Shown: positions 7,438-16,222, counted from the stretch's first letter. The stretch is 35,829 nt of DNA from Roseibacillus sp. (GCA_002709395.1 PAQU01000050.1:23248-59076); one strand, 5' to 3'. Made by a program: numbers and translations. Notes: generated by a model not told the origin, from the sequence alone.

Positions 7438-10400
7438 GTGATTCGTAAGCCAGTCAAAGAGGTTGAGGTTGTCAGCAAGGTGCGGGAAGTGTTTACCGCG
7501 GCATTGGCATGCAATGACTCAACGTCGAGGCAAGAGCTGCTGAATAATGCATGTGGCGAAGATGATGAGTTGCGAGAGATGGTTGAGTCTTTGCTTGAGG
7601 AGTCGACGGTAGCCGGGAATTTTCTGGAGCGTCCAGCGGTTGAAGATCGGACCCGGGATAGGGGTAGTGATGATAGTGTTGATCTTCCCGGAGAAAACCT
7701 TGGCGATGAGATCGGACCCTATCGTCTCGTGGAGCTGGTTGGAGAAGGAGGAGGGGGCAGGGTTTACCGTGCCGAGCAGAAGGACCCGGTTCGAAGAACG
7801 GTTGCCTTGAAAATACTGAAGCTGGGTATGGATACCCGGAGTGTAATCCGGAGATTTGAGGCGGAGCGACAGGCCTTGGCGGTGATGGATCACCCGCATA
7901 TAGCGAAGGTTTTGGACGCAGGAGCGAGTCCTGACGGGCGGCCTTATTTTGTCATGGATTTTGTGGAAGGTCAGTCCATTACCGAATACTGTGATGGACG
8001 AGCGCTTCCGGTGAAGCGGCGAGTCGCGCTCATGATCAAGGTGTGCCGGGCTGTGGAACATGCACACCAGAAGGGGATCATTCATCGTGATCTGAAGCCT
8101 TCGAATATTCTCATTGTTGAGCAGGATGAAGAGGTGGTGCCCAAGGTTATCGATTTTGGGGTGGCAAAGGCTGTTGACCCCTTCGACTCAGAAGGGTTGT
8201 TGACGGTGCACGAAACAATCATAGGCACGCCGGCTTATATGAGTCCGGAACAGTCACAGCGTGACAGAGGTGATATCGATACCAGAAGCGATGTGTATTC
8301 GCTCGGGGTTCTTCTGTATGAATTACTTACCAGTTACACTCCCTTGGATGGAGTTCTGGCAAGGGAGGCGGGTATTGATGAGTTGAGAGAAGCCTTCCGG
8401 GATGCCGAGCCTTATCGGCCATCCCTAAGGGTCCGGCATTCACGTGTTGAGGATCGCCCTCGGATCGCAACAAACCGAGGAACGGTGATTGGGAGACTGG
8501 AAGCTGAGCTTCAGGGAGATCTTGATTTGGTGGTGATGAAGTCCCTGGCCCGTGACAGGATCAGTCGTTACGGTGGAGCTAGTGAGCTGGCGAACGATCT
8601 GGAGCGGTATCTGGCCCGGTTGCCGCTTGAGGCAAGTCCGCCCAGCACCGCGGATCGGGTGCGGAAATTTGTGCTCCGGAATCGGTCGGCCGTTGCTGCC
8701 GCGGTATTGCTGCTGCTGATGTTGATTGCCGGGGTTATTGTGAGCACAGACCAGGCTTTGAGGGCTACCCGGGCTGAGAGTAATATGAGGGAGGCTCACC
8801 GTCAGAAGTCGATTGCACACGATAGTGCTCTCCGGGGGTGGGAAGAAGCGGTGAGGAACGCATCTACTGCCAGACTTCACGAGTATGTGGCGGATATTAA
8901 CGTAGGGTATCACGCAGTCGAAGACGGTCATGTAGCGAAGGCCTTGAATCTGCTGGAAAGGCAGCTCCGTTCGGATCCCGGAGGGGAGTTGCGTGGTTTT
9001 GAGTGGCGCTATCTGGCTTCCATGTGCATGGGTGTGCCCCATAGGACCCTGCCCCGTCAGAGCAGCCCCGTTTCAGCGATTGCGTTTTCACCCGATGGAG
9101 ATCTCGTCGCGGTGGGAACTCGCAATGTAGTCCAGGTGTGGGATCTCTCGTCGGAAGAGGAAAAGATCTCGTTCCCTGGTCCAGCATCGGCAGTCAGCTT
9201 TCTTGGTGAGGGAGAGTTGCTGGCAGTTGGAAATCGAAGTGGGACCGTTATTCATGATCTCAGGAGTGGAGAGACGGTAAAGGAGTTGCTGGGGCAACTC
9301 GGAGGAGGGTCAGTAGTGCTGTCGCCCCGGGGAGATGTGCTGGTTACCAGCGGCGGTGGCTCGGTAACGCTGTGGGAAACAGGAAACTGGCAACCTCTCC
9401 GACGACTGCCGGATGTCAGTGGACCCCTGGCGTTTTCGCCCGACGGGCAGATTCTTGCTACTGGCTCAAATGAGGGCATTGTTCTCTGGGATCTTGTGGG
9501 AGAACAAAAGGTGACCTTGAATGATTCGGCGGTTCCTCTTCGTGGCTTTTTCCCGGGAGGAACCAGAATACTGTTCTCTCCCGATGGAAAGACCGTGCTG
9601 GCTCCTCATGTCGAAAAGTCAGAACTGGGCATCTTTTACATCGGGGCTTGGGATGCTGGTACCGGAGAGGAGTTGGGCGTCTTGCCGGCGACCCCTGCTG
9701 ATGTGGGTCATTCGGGGATGATTACCTCCCTGGCTGCGGATTGGGAAGGGCAGGTCATGGCGTCCAGCAGTTGGGATCATTCAGTAATTCTGTGGGACCT
9801 GACCACGCGTCGCTTGTTGAGAACTCTCCATGGTCACAGAGGAGAGGTCTGGTGCGTGGCAATGTCGCCACAGGGAGACTTGGTTGCCAGCGGAAGCAAG
9901 GATGGCGAGGTCAAGGTCTGGCCTGTTGCGATTCCTGTAGAATCCGAGGGTATTGCGGGTCGTTGGGAGCCCTTGAGCTTCTCCCGGGACAGTCGCTATG
10001 TTGGCGCCCTGAACAGGGAAGGCGGGGTCGCGATCATTAACCTGGATTCGAGGAAGGTAGTTCATCAATTGGAGGCAACATCCTCGGATGAACGTTATCC
10101 GCGCTATGTTGTCGCCCTGAGCGATGACCTGACCTCCCTGGCCGAGGCCATGCCGGATGGGGAAGTGAGGATCAGAAGGCTCGGAAAGGAAGGGGACGGG
10201 GTCAACGGTTCTGAGATAAGAATCGAGAGCGGAAGCTCGCGGGTGGACGGGTTGGCAATTGCTCCCGACTCGAGTACTCTGGTTACGGTAGGATGGAGAG
10301 ACGATCTTGCATGGTGGGACCTTGAAGATATCTCGGCTCCTATCGTGAGGATTTCGGGCCGACGTGCTGTATTCTCGGCGGATGGAGCAACCTTGGCAAC

Positions 10401-10887
10401 TGTGACAAGGGATGGTTACAGTATCATATGGGATACGGACACCCGCAGGGAGCGATTGCGTATTCAGCATGGGGATCAATCCTTTGGTTCAAGCATGGCA
10501 ATTTCCCCGGACGGGACGATTCTGGCCCTGACTTATGGGATCGATGATTTTGAGAATGCGGTCAGCCTCTGGGATGCCACAAACGGTGTTCGCCTTGGTG
10601 TCCTGTCGGGTCACAAGCAGTCCATCTGGTCTGTGGCGTTTTCTCCGGATGGTCGGACATTGGCGTCCTCCAGTGCAGATGGTAGTCTCCGGCTCTGGAA
10701 CGTTGCCTCCCGCCGGGAGTTGATGTCCCTGGGGGAGGGTGGAGTCAGTCTGGCGCATCTTCGATTCTCTCCGGACGGCTCATATCTTGTTGGGGGGACA
10801 CCTCCGTTTGTGAGCTCGGGAGAGATCCGCATCATTCATGCGCCTCCGACCAGTTTCGAGGCGTCCAGTCGGCCCGTTATTCCCTGA
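7438..10887 (+). CDS. Membrane Ser/Thr protein kinase with C-terminal WD40 propeller
   Basis: A 1149-residue Hanks-type kinase. Residues 1-75 form the acidic helical leader usual in planctomycete/verrucomicrobial kinases. The kinase domain (about 95-395) is complete: glycine loop GEGGGGRVYRAE, VALKILK, HRDLKPSNIL, DFGVAK, GTPAYMSPEQ and DVYSLGVLLYELLT. A single membrane helix (about 418-438, AVAAAVLLLLMLIAGVIV) follows. After a linker with GFEWRYLASMC, residues ~530-1149 form many WD40 blades (IAFSPDGDLVAVG...VQVWDL, VAFSPDGRTLASSSADGSLRLWNV), probably enough for two propellers. The kinase should face the cytoplasm and the propellers the periplasm, where they could bind a signal or partner. 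The start is GTG 7438 without a clear ribosome site; an ATG at 7369 is followed at once by a stop. It diverges from the ECF sigma gene, its likely partner. Confidence 0.92.
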   Translation: MIRKPVKEVEVVSKVREVFTAALACNDSTSRQELLNNACGEDDELREMVESLLEESTVAGNFLERPAVEDRTRDRGSDDSVDLPGENLGDEIGPYRLVELVGEGGGGRVYRAEQKDPVRRTVALKILKLGMDTRSVIRRFEAERQALAVMDHPHIAKVLDAGASPDGRPYFVMDFVEGQSITEYCDGRALPVKRRVALMIKVCRAVEHAHQKGIIHRDLKPSNILIVEQDEEVVPKVIDFGVAKAVDPFDSEGLLTVHETIIGTPAYMSPEQSQRDRGDIDTRSDVYSLGVLLYELLTSYTPLDGVLAREAGIDELREAFRDAEPYRPSLRVRHSRVEDRPRIATNRGTVIGRLEAELQGDLDLVVMKSLARDRISRYGGASELANDLERYLARLPLEASPPSTADRVRKFVLRNRSAVAAAVLLLLMLIAGVIVSTDQALRATRAESNMREAHRQKSIAHDSALRGWEEAVRNASTARLHEYVADINVGYHAVEDGHVAKALNLLERQLRSDPGGELRGFEWRYLASMCMGVPHRTLPRQSSPVSAIAFSPDGDLVAVGTRNVVQVWDLSSEEEKISFPGPASAVSFLGEGELLAVGNRSGTVIHDLRSGETVKELLGQLGGGSVVLSPRGDVLVTSGGGSVTLWETGNWQPLRRLPDVSGPLAFSPDGQILATGSNEGIVLWDLVGEQKVTLNDSAVPLRGFFPGGTRILFSPDGKTVLAPHVEKSELGIFYIGAWDAGTGEELGVLPATPADVGHSGMITSLAADWEGQVMASSSWDHSVILWDLTTRRLLRTLHGHRGEVWCVAMSPQGDLVASGSKDGEVKVWPVAIPVESEGIAGRWEPLSFSRDSRYVGALNREGGVAIINLDSRKVVHQLEATSSDERYPRYVVALSDDLTSLAEAMPDGEVRIRRLGKEGDGVNGSEIRIESGSSRVDGLAIAPDSSTLVTVGWRDDLAWWDLEDISAPIVRISGRRAVFSADGATLATVTRDGYSIIWDTDTRRERLRIQHGDQSFGSSMAISPDGTILALTYGIDDFENAVSLWDATNGVRLGVLSGHKQSIWSVAFSPDGRTLASSSADGSLRLWNVASRRELMSLGEGGVSLAHLRFSPDGSYLVGGTPPFVSSGEIRIIHAPPTSFEASSRPVIP

Positions 10888-10899
10888 GGGCTTCCGGGG

Positions 10900-10944
10900 G
10901 TGTGCCGTTTGAGGGGAGTAGTCTCCCTCGGTTGCAGGGCGCAC
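10900..10944. terminator. Possible bidirectional terminator between convergent genes
   Basis: A compound hairpin: outer stem GTGTGCC/GGCGCAC (10900-10906 with 10938-10944, one G-T pair) encloses an inner GAGGG/CCCTC stem at 10911-10929. There is no clean T-run on either side, so the termination role rests mainly on its position between convergent stop codons. Confidence 0.35.
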
Positions 10945-10947
10945 GCC

Positions 10948-11805
10948 TTATTTCAGATCTTCCTCAAGTGAGAGTCCGTAAAGGGACGCGATAGAAGATA
11001 TGAACGCAGAGTGCTTCGGAGGTGCTGCCCGTTGCCATTTTAAGAGGTACTGAGGGAATGTTTCCCCTTTGGGGGAGGGTGAGGAATTCAGCCAGCGTAT
11101 TGCATTCCAATGCTGCGGTTGCCTCTCGAAAGCAGCAAGCAGGACGAGGGCCATTGCTCCATTCTTTTCTCGATCGGTGCCATTGGAGGAAAGGTGCCGG
11201 GCATGTTTCTGGTAATAAGCCGGCATCCCGGTGCGCATGATCTCCAGATAGTCATGCCGGGTTCGTTCGATCTCATCGGTGTAGTCACGCAGTAAAGGAG
11301 CATAACTCCTCCAGTTTTCGTAAGGAGCATTAGTTCTCCATTCCACTGACATCCTGCGCATGCAGTAGAGGGATGCGACCTCGCATATCGTTTCCTCAAA
11401 CCAGAGGTTGCCTCGAAAGTCTTTGTCATAGCCGCATAGGACGTGACAGATTTCATGGGAAAACTGGTAGGCGTATTGAGCCCAGTAGAGTTTTTCGGTG
11501 GCCAGTCTTATGAGGTGTTCCCCTTTTTTTCCGCGCCTGAAGAGAACGATCGGACCATTGGTCCCCCTGCTGACATCAGCGGTGGTCTTTTCAAGTCCGC
11601 TCATGTGTCTTAGTAGCTGGTCTGCTGCGGAGCGACATACAGCATGAATATCAGCCTTCGAGGCGTTGAACCCTTCGGCGTTCACCTGGATGGTAAGGGA
11701 TTTGCGAGAGTCAGCCTGAGAACCAAGCTGCAGAAAAACGAGAATTGCGGCAGGGAGAAAGCGAGAGGTTCGTAGGTTTCTCATGGTGAAGATCAATGTT
11801 TTCAA
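10948..11805 (-). CDS. Secreted putative zinc metallopeptidase (HExxH), uncharacterised
   Basis: A 285-residue protein with an N-terminal signal sequence (LRTSRFLPAAILVFLQLGSQA). The centre holds HEICH (residues 117-121), a true HExxH zinc-binding motif, followed 17 residues after the second His by LWFEETICEVASLY. This resembles the WLNEGFA helix that supplies the third zinc ligand (here probably Glu137 or Glu138) in gluzincin peptidases. I do not recognise a named family. A Trp/Arg-rich helical C-terminus follows. Its ATG overlaps the stop of the aldo/keto reductase (ATGA at 11802-11805), so translation is probably coupled. A second start (MRNLRTS) lies seven codons in. Peptidase activity is inferred from the motif alone; a non-catalytic member is possible. 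Confidence 0.65.
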   Translation of the reverse strand: MKTLIFTMRNLRTSRFLPAAILVFLQLGSQADSRKSLTIQVNAEGFNASKADIHAVCRSAADQLLRHMSGLEKTTADVSRGTNGPIVLFRRGKKGEHLIRLATEKLYWAQYAYQFSHEICHVLCGYDKDFRGNLWFEETICEVASLYCMRRMSVEWRTNAPYENWRSYAPLLRDYTDEIERTRHDYLEIMRTGMPAYYQKHARHLSSNGTDREKNGAMALVLLAAFERQPQHWNAIRWLNSSPSPKGETFPQYLLKWQRAAPPKHSAFISSIASLYGLSLEEDLK

Positions 11806-12779
11806 TAGGGCCCACGAATGTGCTCATGAACATTACCAAGGTAGAATTGGCGGAGAGTGTGGTGTAATTCCTCGGAAAGAGGAGCTAGCGAAGAAACGGC
11901 CGCGTTTTCCTGAACCTGTTCCGGGGAGCTGGCCCCGGTAATGATTACGGAGACCGCTTCGAAATCCAGAATCCAGCGTTGGGACATCTGGGCCATGGTC
12001 ATGTTGGCGGGAACGAGAGGACGCAGTTGATTGACAAGTTCTACTCCTTTCTCGAAGGGGAGACCGGCGAAGGTTTCGCCGACATTAAAGCATGCCCCGT
12101 CCCGGTTGAAGTTACGGTGGTCCTTTTCACCAAAGGTGGTCTCAGCGTCGAACTTGCCACTCAGTAACCCACTGGCCAGCGGTAGTCTGACGATGATGCC
12201 GACTCCCTGTTCTGCCGCCCGGGGAAAGAGTTCTTGAATAAGCTTTTGCCTGAACGGATTGAAGATTACCTGGAGAGAAAGGAGGTCTTCGTGTTTCAGA
12301 CAGGTAAGGCCCTCCTCAACACTTTCGACACTCGCCCCGAAGTGCCTGATAAGACCCTCTTCCTTCAGTGCCCGTAACCAGTCAAAAATGGATTCTTCCT
12401 GAAGAACCGAATGCGGGACACAATGCAGTTGCAGGAGGTCGAGGCAGTCCACCCCGAGTTTCTCGTTGGTTTCAAGAATGGACTTTCGGAGGTTCTCTTC
12501 ACTGTAACCGTCGGGGTAGACTTCGCGACCGGTCTTGGATGCAACCGTGATGCCGTCACCTTGTTTCTGAAGGAATTTCCCGATGATGCTTTCGCTGCGT
12601 CCAGAGCCATAGACATTGGCGGTGTCGAAGAAGCTGGTTCCGTAGCTCTTTGCAGCCGAAAGGATCTGGTGGCCGGTCTCCTCGTCGAGGGGGCCGAATT
12701 CCGTCCCTCCCAGTTGCCAGCAACCCAGTCCTACTTCCCCAATTTCAAATCCATTTGTGCCGAGAGTGCGTGTTTTCAT
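11802..12779 (-). CDS. Aldo/keto reductase
   Basis: A 325-residue NAD(P)H-dependent oxidoreductase of the aldo/keto reductase superfamily (TIM barrel). The catalytic tetrad is visible: Asp and Tyr in FFDTANVYGSGRSE, Lys in TVASKTG, His in DLLQLHC. The N-terminal LGxxGFEIGEVGLGCWQLGG and the late SVIITGASSPEQVQENAA (cofactor site) are also typical. The substrate is unknown; members of this branch often reduce sugar-derived or other aldehydes. It starts at ATG 12779 and its stop overlaps the start of the HExxH protein. It is separated from the upstream ThuA-like gene by a strong terminator, so this two-gene unit should have its own promoter in 12780-12872. Confidence 0.9.
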   Translation of the reverse strand: MKTRTLGTNGFEIGEVGLGCWQLGGTEFGPLDEETGHQILSAAKSYGTSFFDTANVYGSGRSESIIGKFLQKQGDGITVASKTGREVYPDGYSEENLRKSILETNEKLGVDCLDLLQLHCVPHSVLQEESIFDWLRALKEEGLIRHFGASVESVEEGLTCLKHEDLLSLQVIFNPFRQKLIQELFPRAAEQGVGIIVRLPLASGLLSGKFDAETTFGEKDHRNFNRDGACFNVGETFAGLPFEKGVELVNQLRPLVPANMTMAQMSQRWILDFEAVSVIITGASSPEQVQENAAVSSLAPLSEELHHTLRQFYLGNVHEHIRGPY

Positions 12780-12872
12780 TCGTTGAGAAACGGTGGCGGG
12801 GTGAGGCGGATATTCAAGGAGGGAGTGCCAAGACTGGCTGAAGTCTTGCGAGGAAGGAGTCGGGTTGGATGC

Positions 12873-12902
12873 AAAACGGGCCGCAGGGATGTCTGCGGCC
12901 CG
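12873..12902 (-). terminator. Strong intrinsic terminator of ThuA-like gene
   Basis: A perfect 10-bp inverted repeat CGGGCCGCAG/CTGCGGCCCG with a six-base loop spans 12877-12902. Read on the minus strand it is followed directly by TTTT (12876-12873). It lies about 35 bases past the stop of the ThuA-like gene. Confidence 0.88.
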
Positions 12903-12937
12903 CTTGGAGATGCTTCTGTTGGCAGAGCAACGACTGG

Positions 12938-13945
12938 TTATTTATGAGCTGCTGGCTTCACTCCCTTCTTGAAGCCGTTGAAACTGTAAAAGGTAGGATT
13001 ATACTCTCCGACCGGAGTGACATTGGCCTTGCCGTCGATCTGATCCTCCATGCCGAGTCCCCAGAAAACGCCATTGACGACCATCCGCCGAAGGCCCTCA
13101 CTCTTAAAGTCTGTGGCGGCTCCCATGGTGGTGCAGAAGAGTCGGTTGGTTTTGCCCTTGGGGTTCTTCAACTCGCGGGTCCACGCTACCGGCATGGCGG
13201 GATCGTTTACATCCCCGACCTGTCCAGTCGCACGATTTTTCTTTTTTTTCCCTTTGACGGGCTTGGAGTCCGGCTTGAGGGAGTCGGTTACGAGTCCCCG
13301 CATGAGGATCGTGGCGTCCTTGGGAGGATATGCTTCGTAGGTATCGCTGTCAGCAAAGACATCGGTGGCTCCCTTGAGGATGGGATGCTCCTTGTTGGCG
13401 TCTTCCACTACTCCACGACATCCTTCGCGCTTATGCGCCCCCCAGTGGCTGACCCATCCTTCGCCAAGCACCTTTTTGCCGAAACTGTTGAAGTCCCGGT
13501 AAGACCCCTGTCGCAGTTGAAAGGCGTGAGTGCTTGTTCGCAGGCCGATGATGGGCACTCCCCGGTGGTAGGCGTCCACAAAGTGTTTCATGTCCTCGTC
13601 AGGCCAGTTGCGGAATCGCAGGGCTATAATTATAAGATCCGCGGTGTCCATGGCTTTCGCGTTGGTGACGCTTTTCTGGTTGTTCGGATCGATCTCGCCC
13701 TTGTCATTGACGGAGAAGAGAACTGTGCAGTCGAATCCATGGTGGTCGGACAGGATACGGCCAAGCATGGGGAGGCACTCCTCGGACCGGTATTCCTCGT
13801 CACCGCTGACTAGAACAACGTGTTTTCCCTTTCCGGGGCCGCTCTTTCCCTTGTAGTGGACTGATAAATGGTGGTCGGCGTGAATGGAGGCCATGCCGAG
13901 CGCGAGAGTGGCGCCAGTTAAGACAATGCGATTGAATAGATTCAT
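12938..13945 (-). CDS. Secreted ThuA-like domain protein
   Basis: A 335-residue protein. The track ORF begins at a TTG at 13972; I choose ATG 13945 because the signal peptide follows directly (MNLFNRIVLTGATLALGMASIHA). The ThuA-like fold (PF06283, glutamine-amidotransferase-like) is shown by HVVLVSGDEEYRSEE, ADLIIIALRFRNWPDEDM, GVPIIGLRTSTHAFQ and the C-terminal LFCTTMGAATDFKSEGLRRMVVNGVFWGLG. The nucleophile-elbow position reads RTSTH, with no Cys, as in other ThuA-like proteins, so amidotransferase activity is not expected. A Lys-rich insert (KPVKGKKKKN) sits at about residue 235. The family is abundant in PVC bacteria and is often linked to polysaccharide use; the reaction is unknown. It appears monocistronic and ends at the hairpin at 12873-12902. 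Confidence 0.85.
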   Translation of the reverse strand: MNLFNRIVLTGATLALGMASIHADHHLSVHYKGKSGPGKGKHVVLVSGDEEYRSEECLPMLGRILSDHHGFDCTVLFSVNDKGEIDPNNQKSVTNAKAMDTADLIIIALRFRNWPDEDMKHFVDAYHRGVPIIGLRTSTHAFQLRQGSYRDFNSFGKKVLGEGWVSHWGAHKREGCRGVVEDANKEHPILKGATDVFADSDTYEAYPPKDATILMRGLVTDSLKPDSKPVKGKKKKNRATGQVGDVNDPAMPVAWTRELKNPKGKTNRLFCTTMGAATDFKSEGLRRMVVNGVFWGLGMEDQIDGKANVTPVGEYNPTFYSFNGFKKGVKPAAHK

Positions 13946-14083
13946 AAGCTTAGTGGGTGGTTCGAGTGTCAACAGGCTGCATACGGACTCTCCGGTGGCA
14001 AGATTTCAATGAGGGGATCCGGGGAACTTCTGGAGGTTGGGCGGCGAAAATCGAAGGATTGTTCCGCTGCCGGAGTTGTTGGT

Positions 14084-15019
14084 TCAGTTGCCAGAGGCCT
14101 CAAGAGCTGCAATGTTGTTGCGCATCACGCTGAGGAAGTCCCCCTCCGCCGGCTGGTTTGCACAGGGCGAGATGACGATGCTGATGAGGCCAGCTTCCCT
14201 CAGGAGTTCAACGTTTCGGCCGAGAGGAGTGCTCTCCCAGATGAAAACCCTGGCATCTGGATGTGTTTTTCGGATGTTGGCCAGTGCCGCCATGTCCTGA
14301 GGGGTAATTTCATTCCCGGGTTCCCAGAGTAGCGAGGGAGTGACGAGGTCATAGGCGCGAGACCAGTAATGGTAGACCGGGTGTGAGGTGATAACCGTAG
14401 CTGGCCTCAGTTTCGAGGCTGCGGCTTTCATTGCAACGTCGAGGGCTTTGAGGTCTTTCTGGAGGTCCTGAAGCCTGTTCATCAGGGTGGTTTTGTGCCT
14501 GGGGAATTGTTCGGTGAGCGCGAGTGCCACGGCGGAGGCCTGCGCAGAAGCCTGCTTGAGGTCCAGCCAAGTTGTGAAGGCGAGTCCCTCATGGGAATGA
14601 CTTTCTGATCCTTTCTTGTGCTTGTGACTGATGCTGTCCTTGAGCCTGATGAGTTGATTCTCGAACGAGCTTGAGGTGACTACAGTGGCCTCGTAGGGGA
14701 GAGTCCGGGTAGCGGTCCACTTGGCATAGTTCGCTCCGTTGAGCAGGATAAGGTCGGCCTTCTGGATGGAGGTGACCTGTTGATCGGAAGGTTCCCAGAA
14801 GGCCGGATCCTGTCCGGCAGGGATATCAAAAAGCACGGTGGCAAACCCATCCGCAAGACGTTTGGCGAAATAGGCCAGGGGATAGTTTACGGCGGCAATT
14901 ACCGGGTCTTCCCTTGCCTTTTCGCCAGCTGGGTTTTCTCTGAGACCCTCTTCACAGGACAGCAACAGGAGGAGGAAACTGCTGGAGATGAGGGCGGATC
15001 GGCAAACGGACTTATGCAT
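14084..15019 (-). CDS. ZnuA/TroA-like metal-binding lipoprotein with altered ligand sites
   Basis: A 311-residue solute-binding protein of the ZnuA/TroA fold (PF01297). A lipoprotein signal ends in FLLLLLSC (Cys22). Family landmarks are PVIAAVNYPLAYFAKRLADG, IQKADLILLNGANYAKW, ITSHPVYHYWSRAYDL (His213) and VMRNNIAAL. A His-rich loop HKHKKGSESHSH (about 132-143) fits zinc capture. However, the first ligand position (usually DPHxxEP) reads DPAFWEP (Ala73), and the usual HxWLDP reads FTTWLDL, so two classical His ligands are missing. This suggests a divergent subfamily whose metal site, if any, differs. It is the last gene of the cluster, 18 bases after the FtsX-type permease, so it probably serves that transporter rather than a ZnuB-type channel. 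Confidence 0.82.
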   Translation of the reverse strand: MHKSVCRSALISSSFLLLLLSCEEGLRENPAGEKAREDPVIAAVNYPLAYFAKRLADGFATVLFDIPAGQDPAFWEPSDQQVTSIQKADLILLNGANYAKWTATRTLPYEATVVTSSSFENQLIRLKDSISHKHKKGSESHSHEGLAFTTWLDLKQASAQASAVALALTEQFPRHKTTLMNRLQDLQKDLKALDVAMKAAASKLRPATVITSHPVYHYWSRAYDLVTPSLLWEPGNEITPQDMAALANIRKTHPDARVFIWESTPLGRNVELLREAGLISIVISPCANQPAEGDFLSVMRNNIAALEASGN

Positions 15020-15037
15020 TGTGACGGGGTAAGGGTC

Positions 15038-16222
15038 TCAGTTGAGCAGCTTGGAAAGCATTTCAGGGGCAATTGACCGGGTGAGAGCTCCGGCCAGGAG
15101 CGAAAGAGTCATTGCGGAGATTACGATAACGGCGACCTCCATTCCCTGCAGGCAGAATATTACATGTCGGGTTGCGCCGATCTTGGAATAGGTGCGAAGT
15201 TCACGCTCCCGGAGTCGAAAGGAGAGAAGAAATACCATGAGTGCCAGTCCGAGAGCGGCCAACCCGAGGAGGCGGAAGGCGGTGAGGGCGAGGCGCTGCG
15301 TGGCAAAGAGGGTAGAGGCAAGGTTCTCCACCGCTTTGAGAGGGATCACAATTTGCTCTGTAATTTCTTCGTCCTGATAGAAGGCAAGGGCAAGGGCACG
15401 TTGCTTGCGGTTCTTCGGGACAACAACAGCGGAAGAAAGAGGGTAAGTGGACTGGTCACCGTGGAAGTGAAAGCTCTGGATGTTGGTGGTGGTTACTTCG
15501 TTGAATTCCACTACCGAGGAGTTGGCGCGGATTACGTTCCCGTCAGATTCCCGTGAGAGAGCATTATCGCCGGGAGCAGCCACTTTCTGGTGTCCATGCG
15601 CCAGGCCTTCAATGATCCAGGTGGTCTTCAGATCGACGAAGACGGCATCATCGTCAGCGGTCTGATTCGGAGCGAGTATCCCGGTGATACGCATCCTGAG
15701 GGGGTAGACGCCTGCAAGATCGAATATGTTTTCCGGTGAGGAGATGATTGTGTCGCCCGGTTTAAGGTTTTGTCGTTCTGCAAGGGCTGCTCCTATCACG
15801 CAGTCTCCGAGACGTGTGATCCAGCGTCCGGCGGTAAGATTAAGTCCACGTAATTCGAAGTATGTCAGCGTTGTTCCTATGATGGGAGCGCCGCCGGCCC
15901 TGAACCGGACATGAAGTGGAATTGTTCTGCCGAAGCCCTGGGATACGAGGTTTTCGTAGGCGCCATATTTCAGGGGGGGCAGTTCCTGAGGAGTAAAGTA
16001 GAGTGAGTTGAGAGTAAGGTCTATGGAACTCCCTTCCGGTCCCACCAGTAAGGGGGTGGAGCGTGCGCGGTCCTCGAGGACGGTTTCGCTTTCACTGATG
16101 AAGATATGGAGGGCTCGCGGGAAGTAGAGGGTGAGAGCGATGCTGCCAACAAGCAGAAGCGATCGAACAGGCCGGTGACGGAGGGCCTTCCAGCTGAGGA
16201 ATGCGATGCCTCCGAGGTTCAT
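15038..16222 (-). CDS. FtsX/MacB/LolE-type ABC permease with FHFHGD motif
   Basis: A 394-residue permease with the type VII (MacB/FtsX) layout: one N-terminal helix (about 18-33), a large extracytoplasmic domain (about 35-270), then three C-terminal helices starting near FRLLGLAALGLALMVFLLSF. RLRERELRTYSKIGATRHVIF after the second helix matches the FtsX-family coupling region (RxREIxxLRAIGA). The outer domain contains FHFHGD (about residue 250), unusual for this fold and potentially metal binding. Such permeases move lipids, lipoproteins or peptides, or act as mechanotransmitters, rather than pumping ions through the membrane. The start ATG overlaps the ATPase stop (16219-16222, ATGA), so subunits are translationally coupled. 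I infer a complex with the ATPase and lipoprotein; the substrate is unknown. Confidence 0.85.
   Translation of the reverse strand: MNLGGIAFLSWKALRHRPVRSLLLVGSIALTLYFPRALHIFISESETVLEDRARSTPLLVGPEGSSIDLTLNSLYFTPQELPPLKYGAYENLVSQGFGRTIPLHVRFRAGGAPIIGTTLTYFELRGLNLTAGRWITRLGDCVIGAALAERQNLKPGDTIISSPENIFDLAGVYPLRMRITGILAPNQTADDDAVFVDLKTTWIIEGLAHGHQKVAAPGDNALSRESDGNVIRANSSVVEFNEVTTTNIQSFHFHGDQSTYPLSSAVVVPKNRKQRALALAFYQDEEITEQIVIPLKAVENLASTLFATQRLALTAFRLLGLAALGLALMVFLLSFRLRERELRTYSKIGATRHVIFCLQGMEVAVIVISAMTLSLLAGALTRSIAPEMLSKLLN

Noticed and set aside
9781-10479. 232-residue minus-strand ORF opposite the WD40 region
   Set aside because: Shadow of the WD40 repeats; no family pattern.
12869-13813. 314-residue plus-strand ORF opposite the ThuA-like gene
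   Set aside because: Antisense shadow: the minus-strand frame has a signal peptide and clear ThuA-like motifs, while this frame matches nothing.
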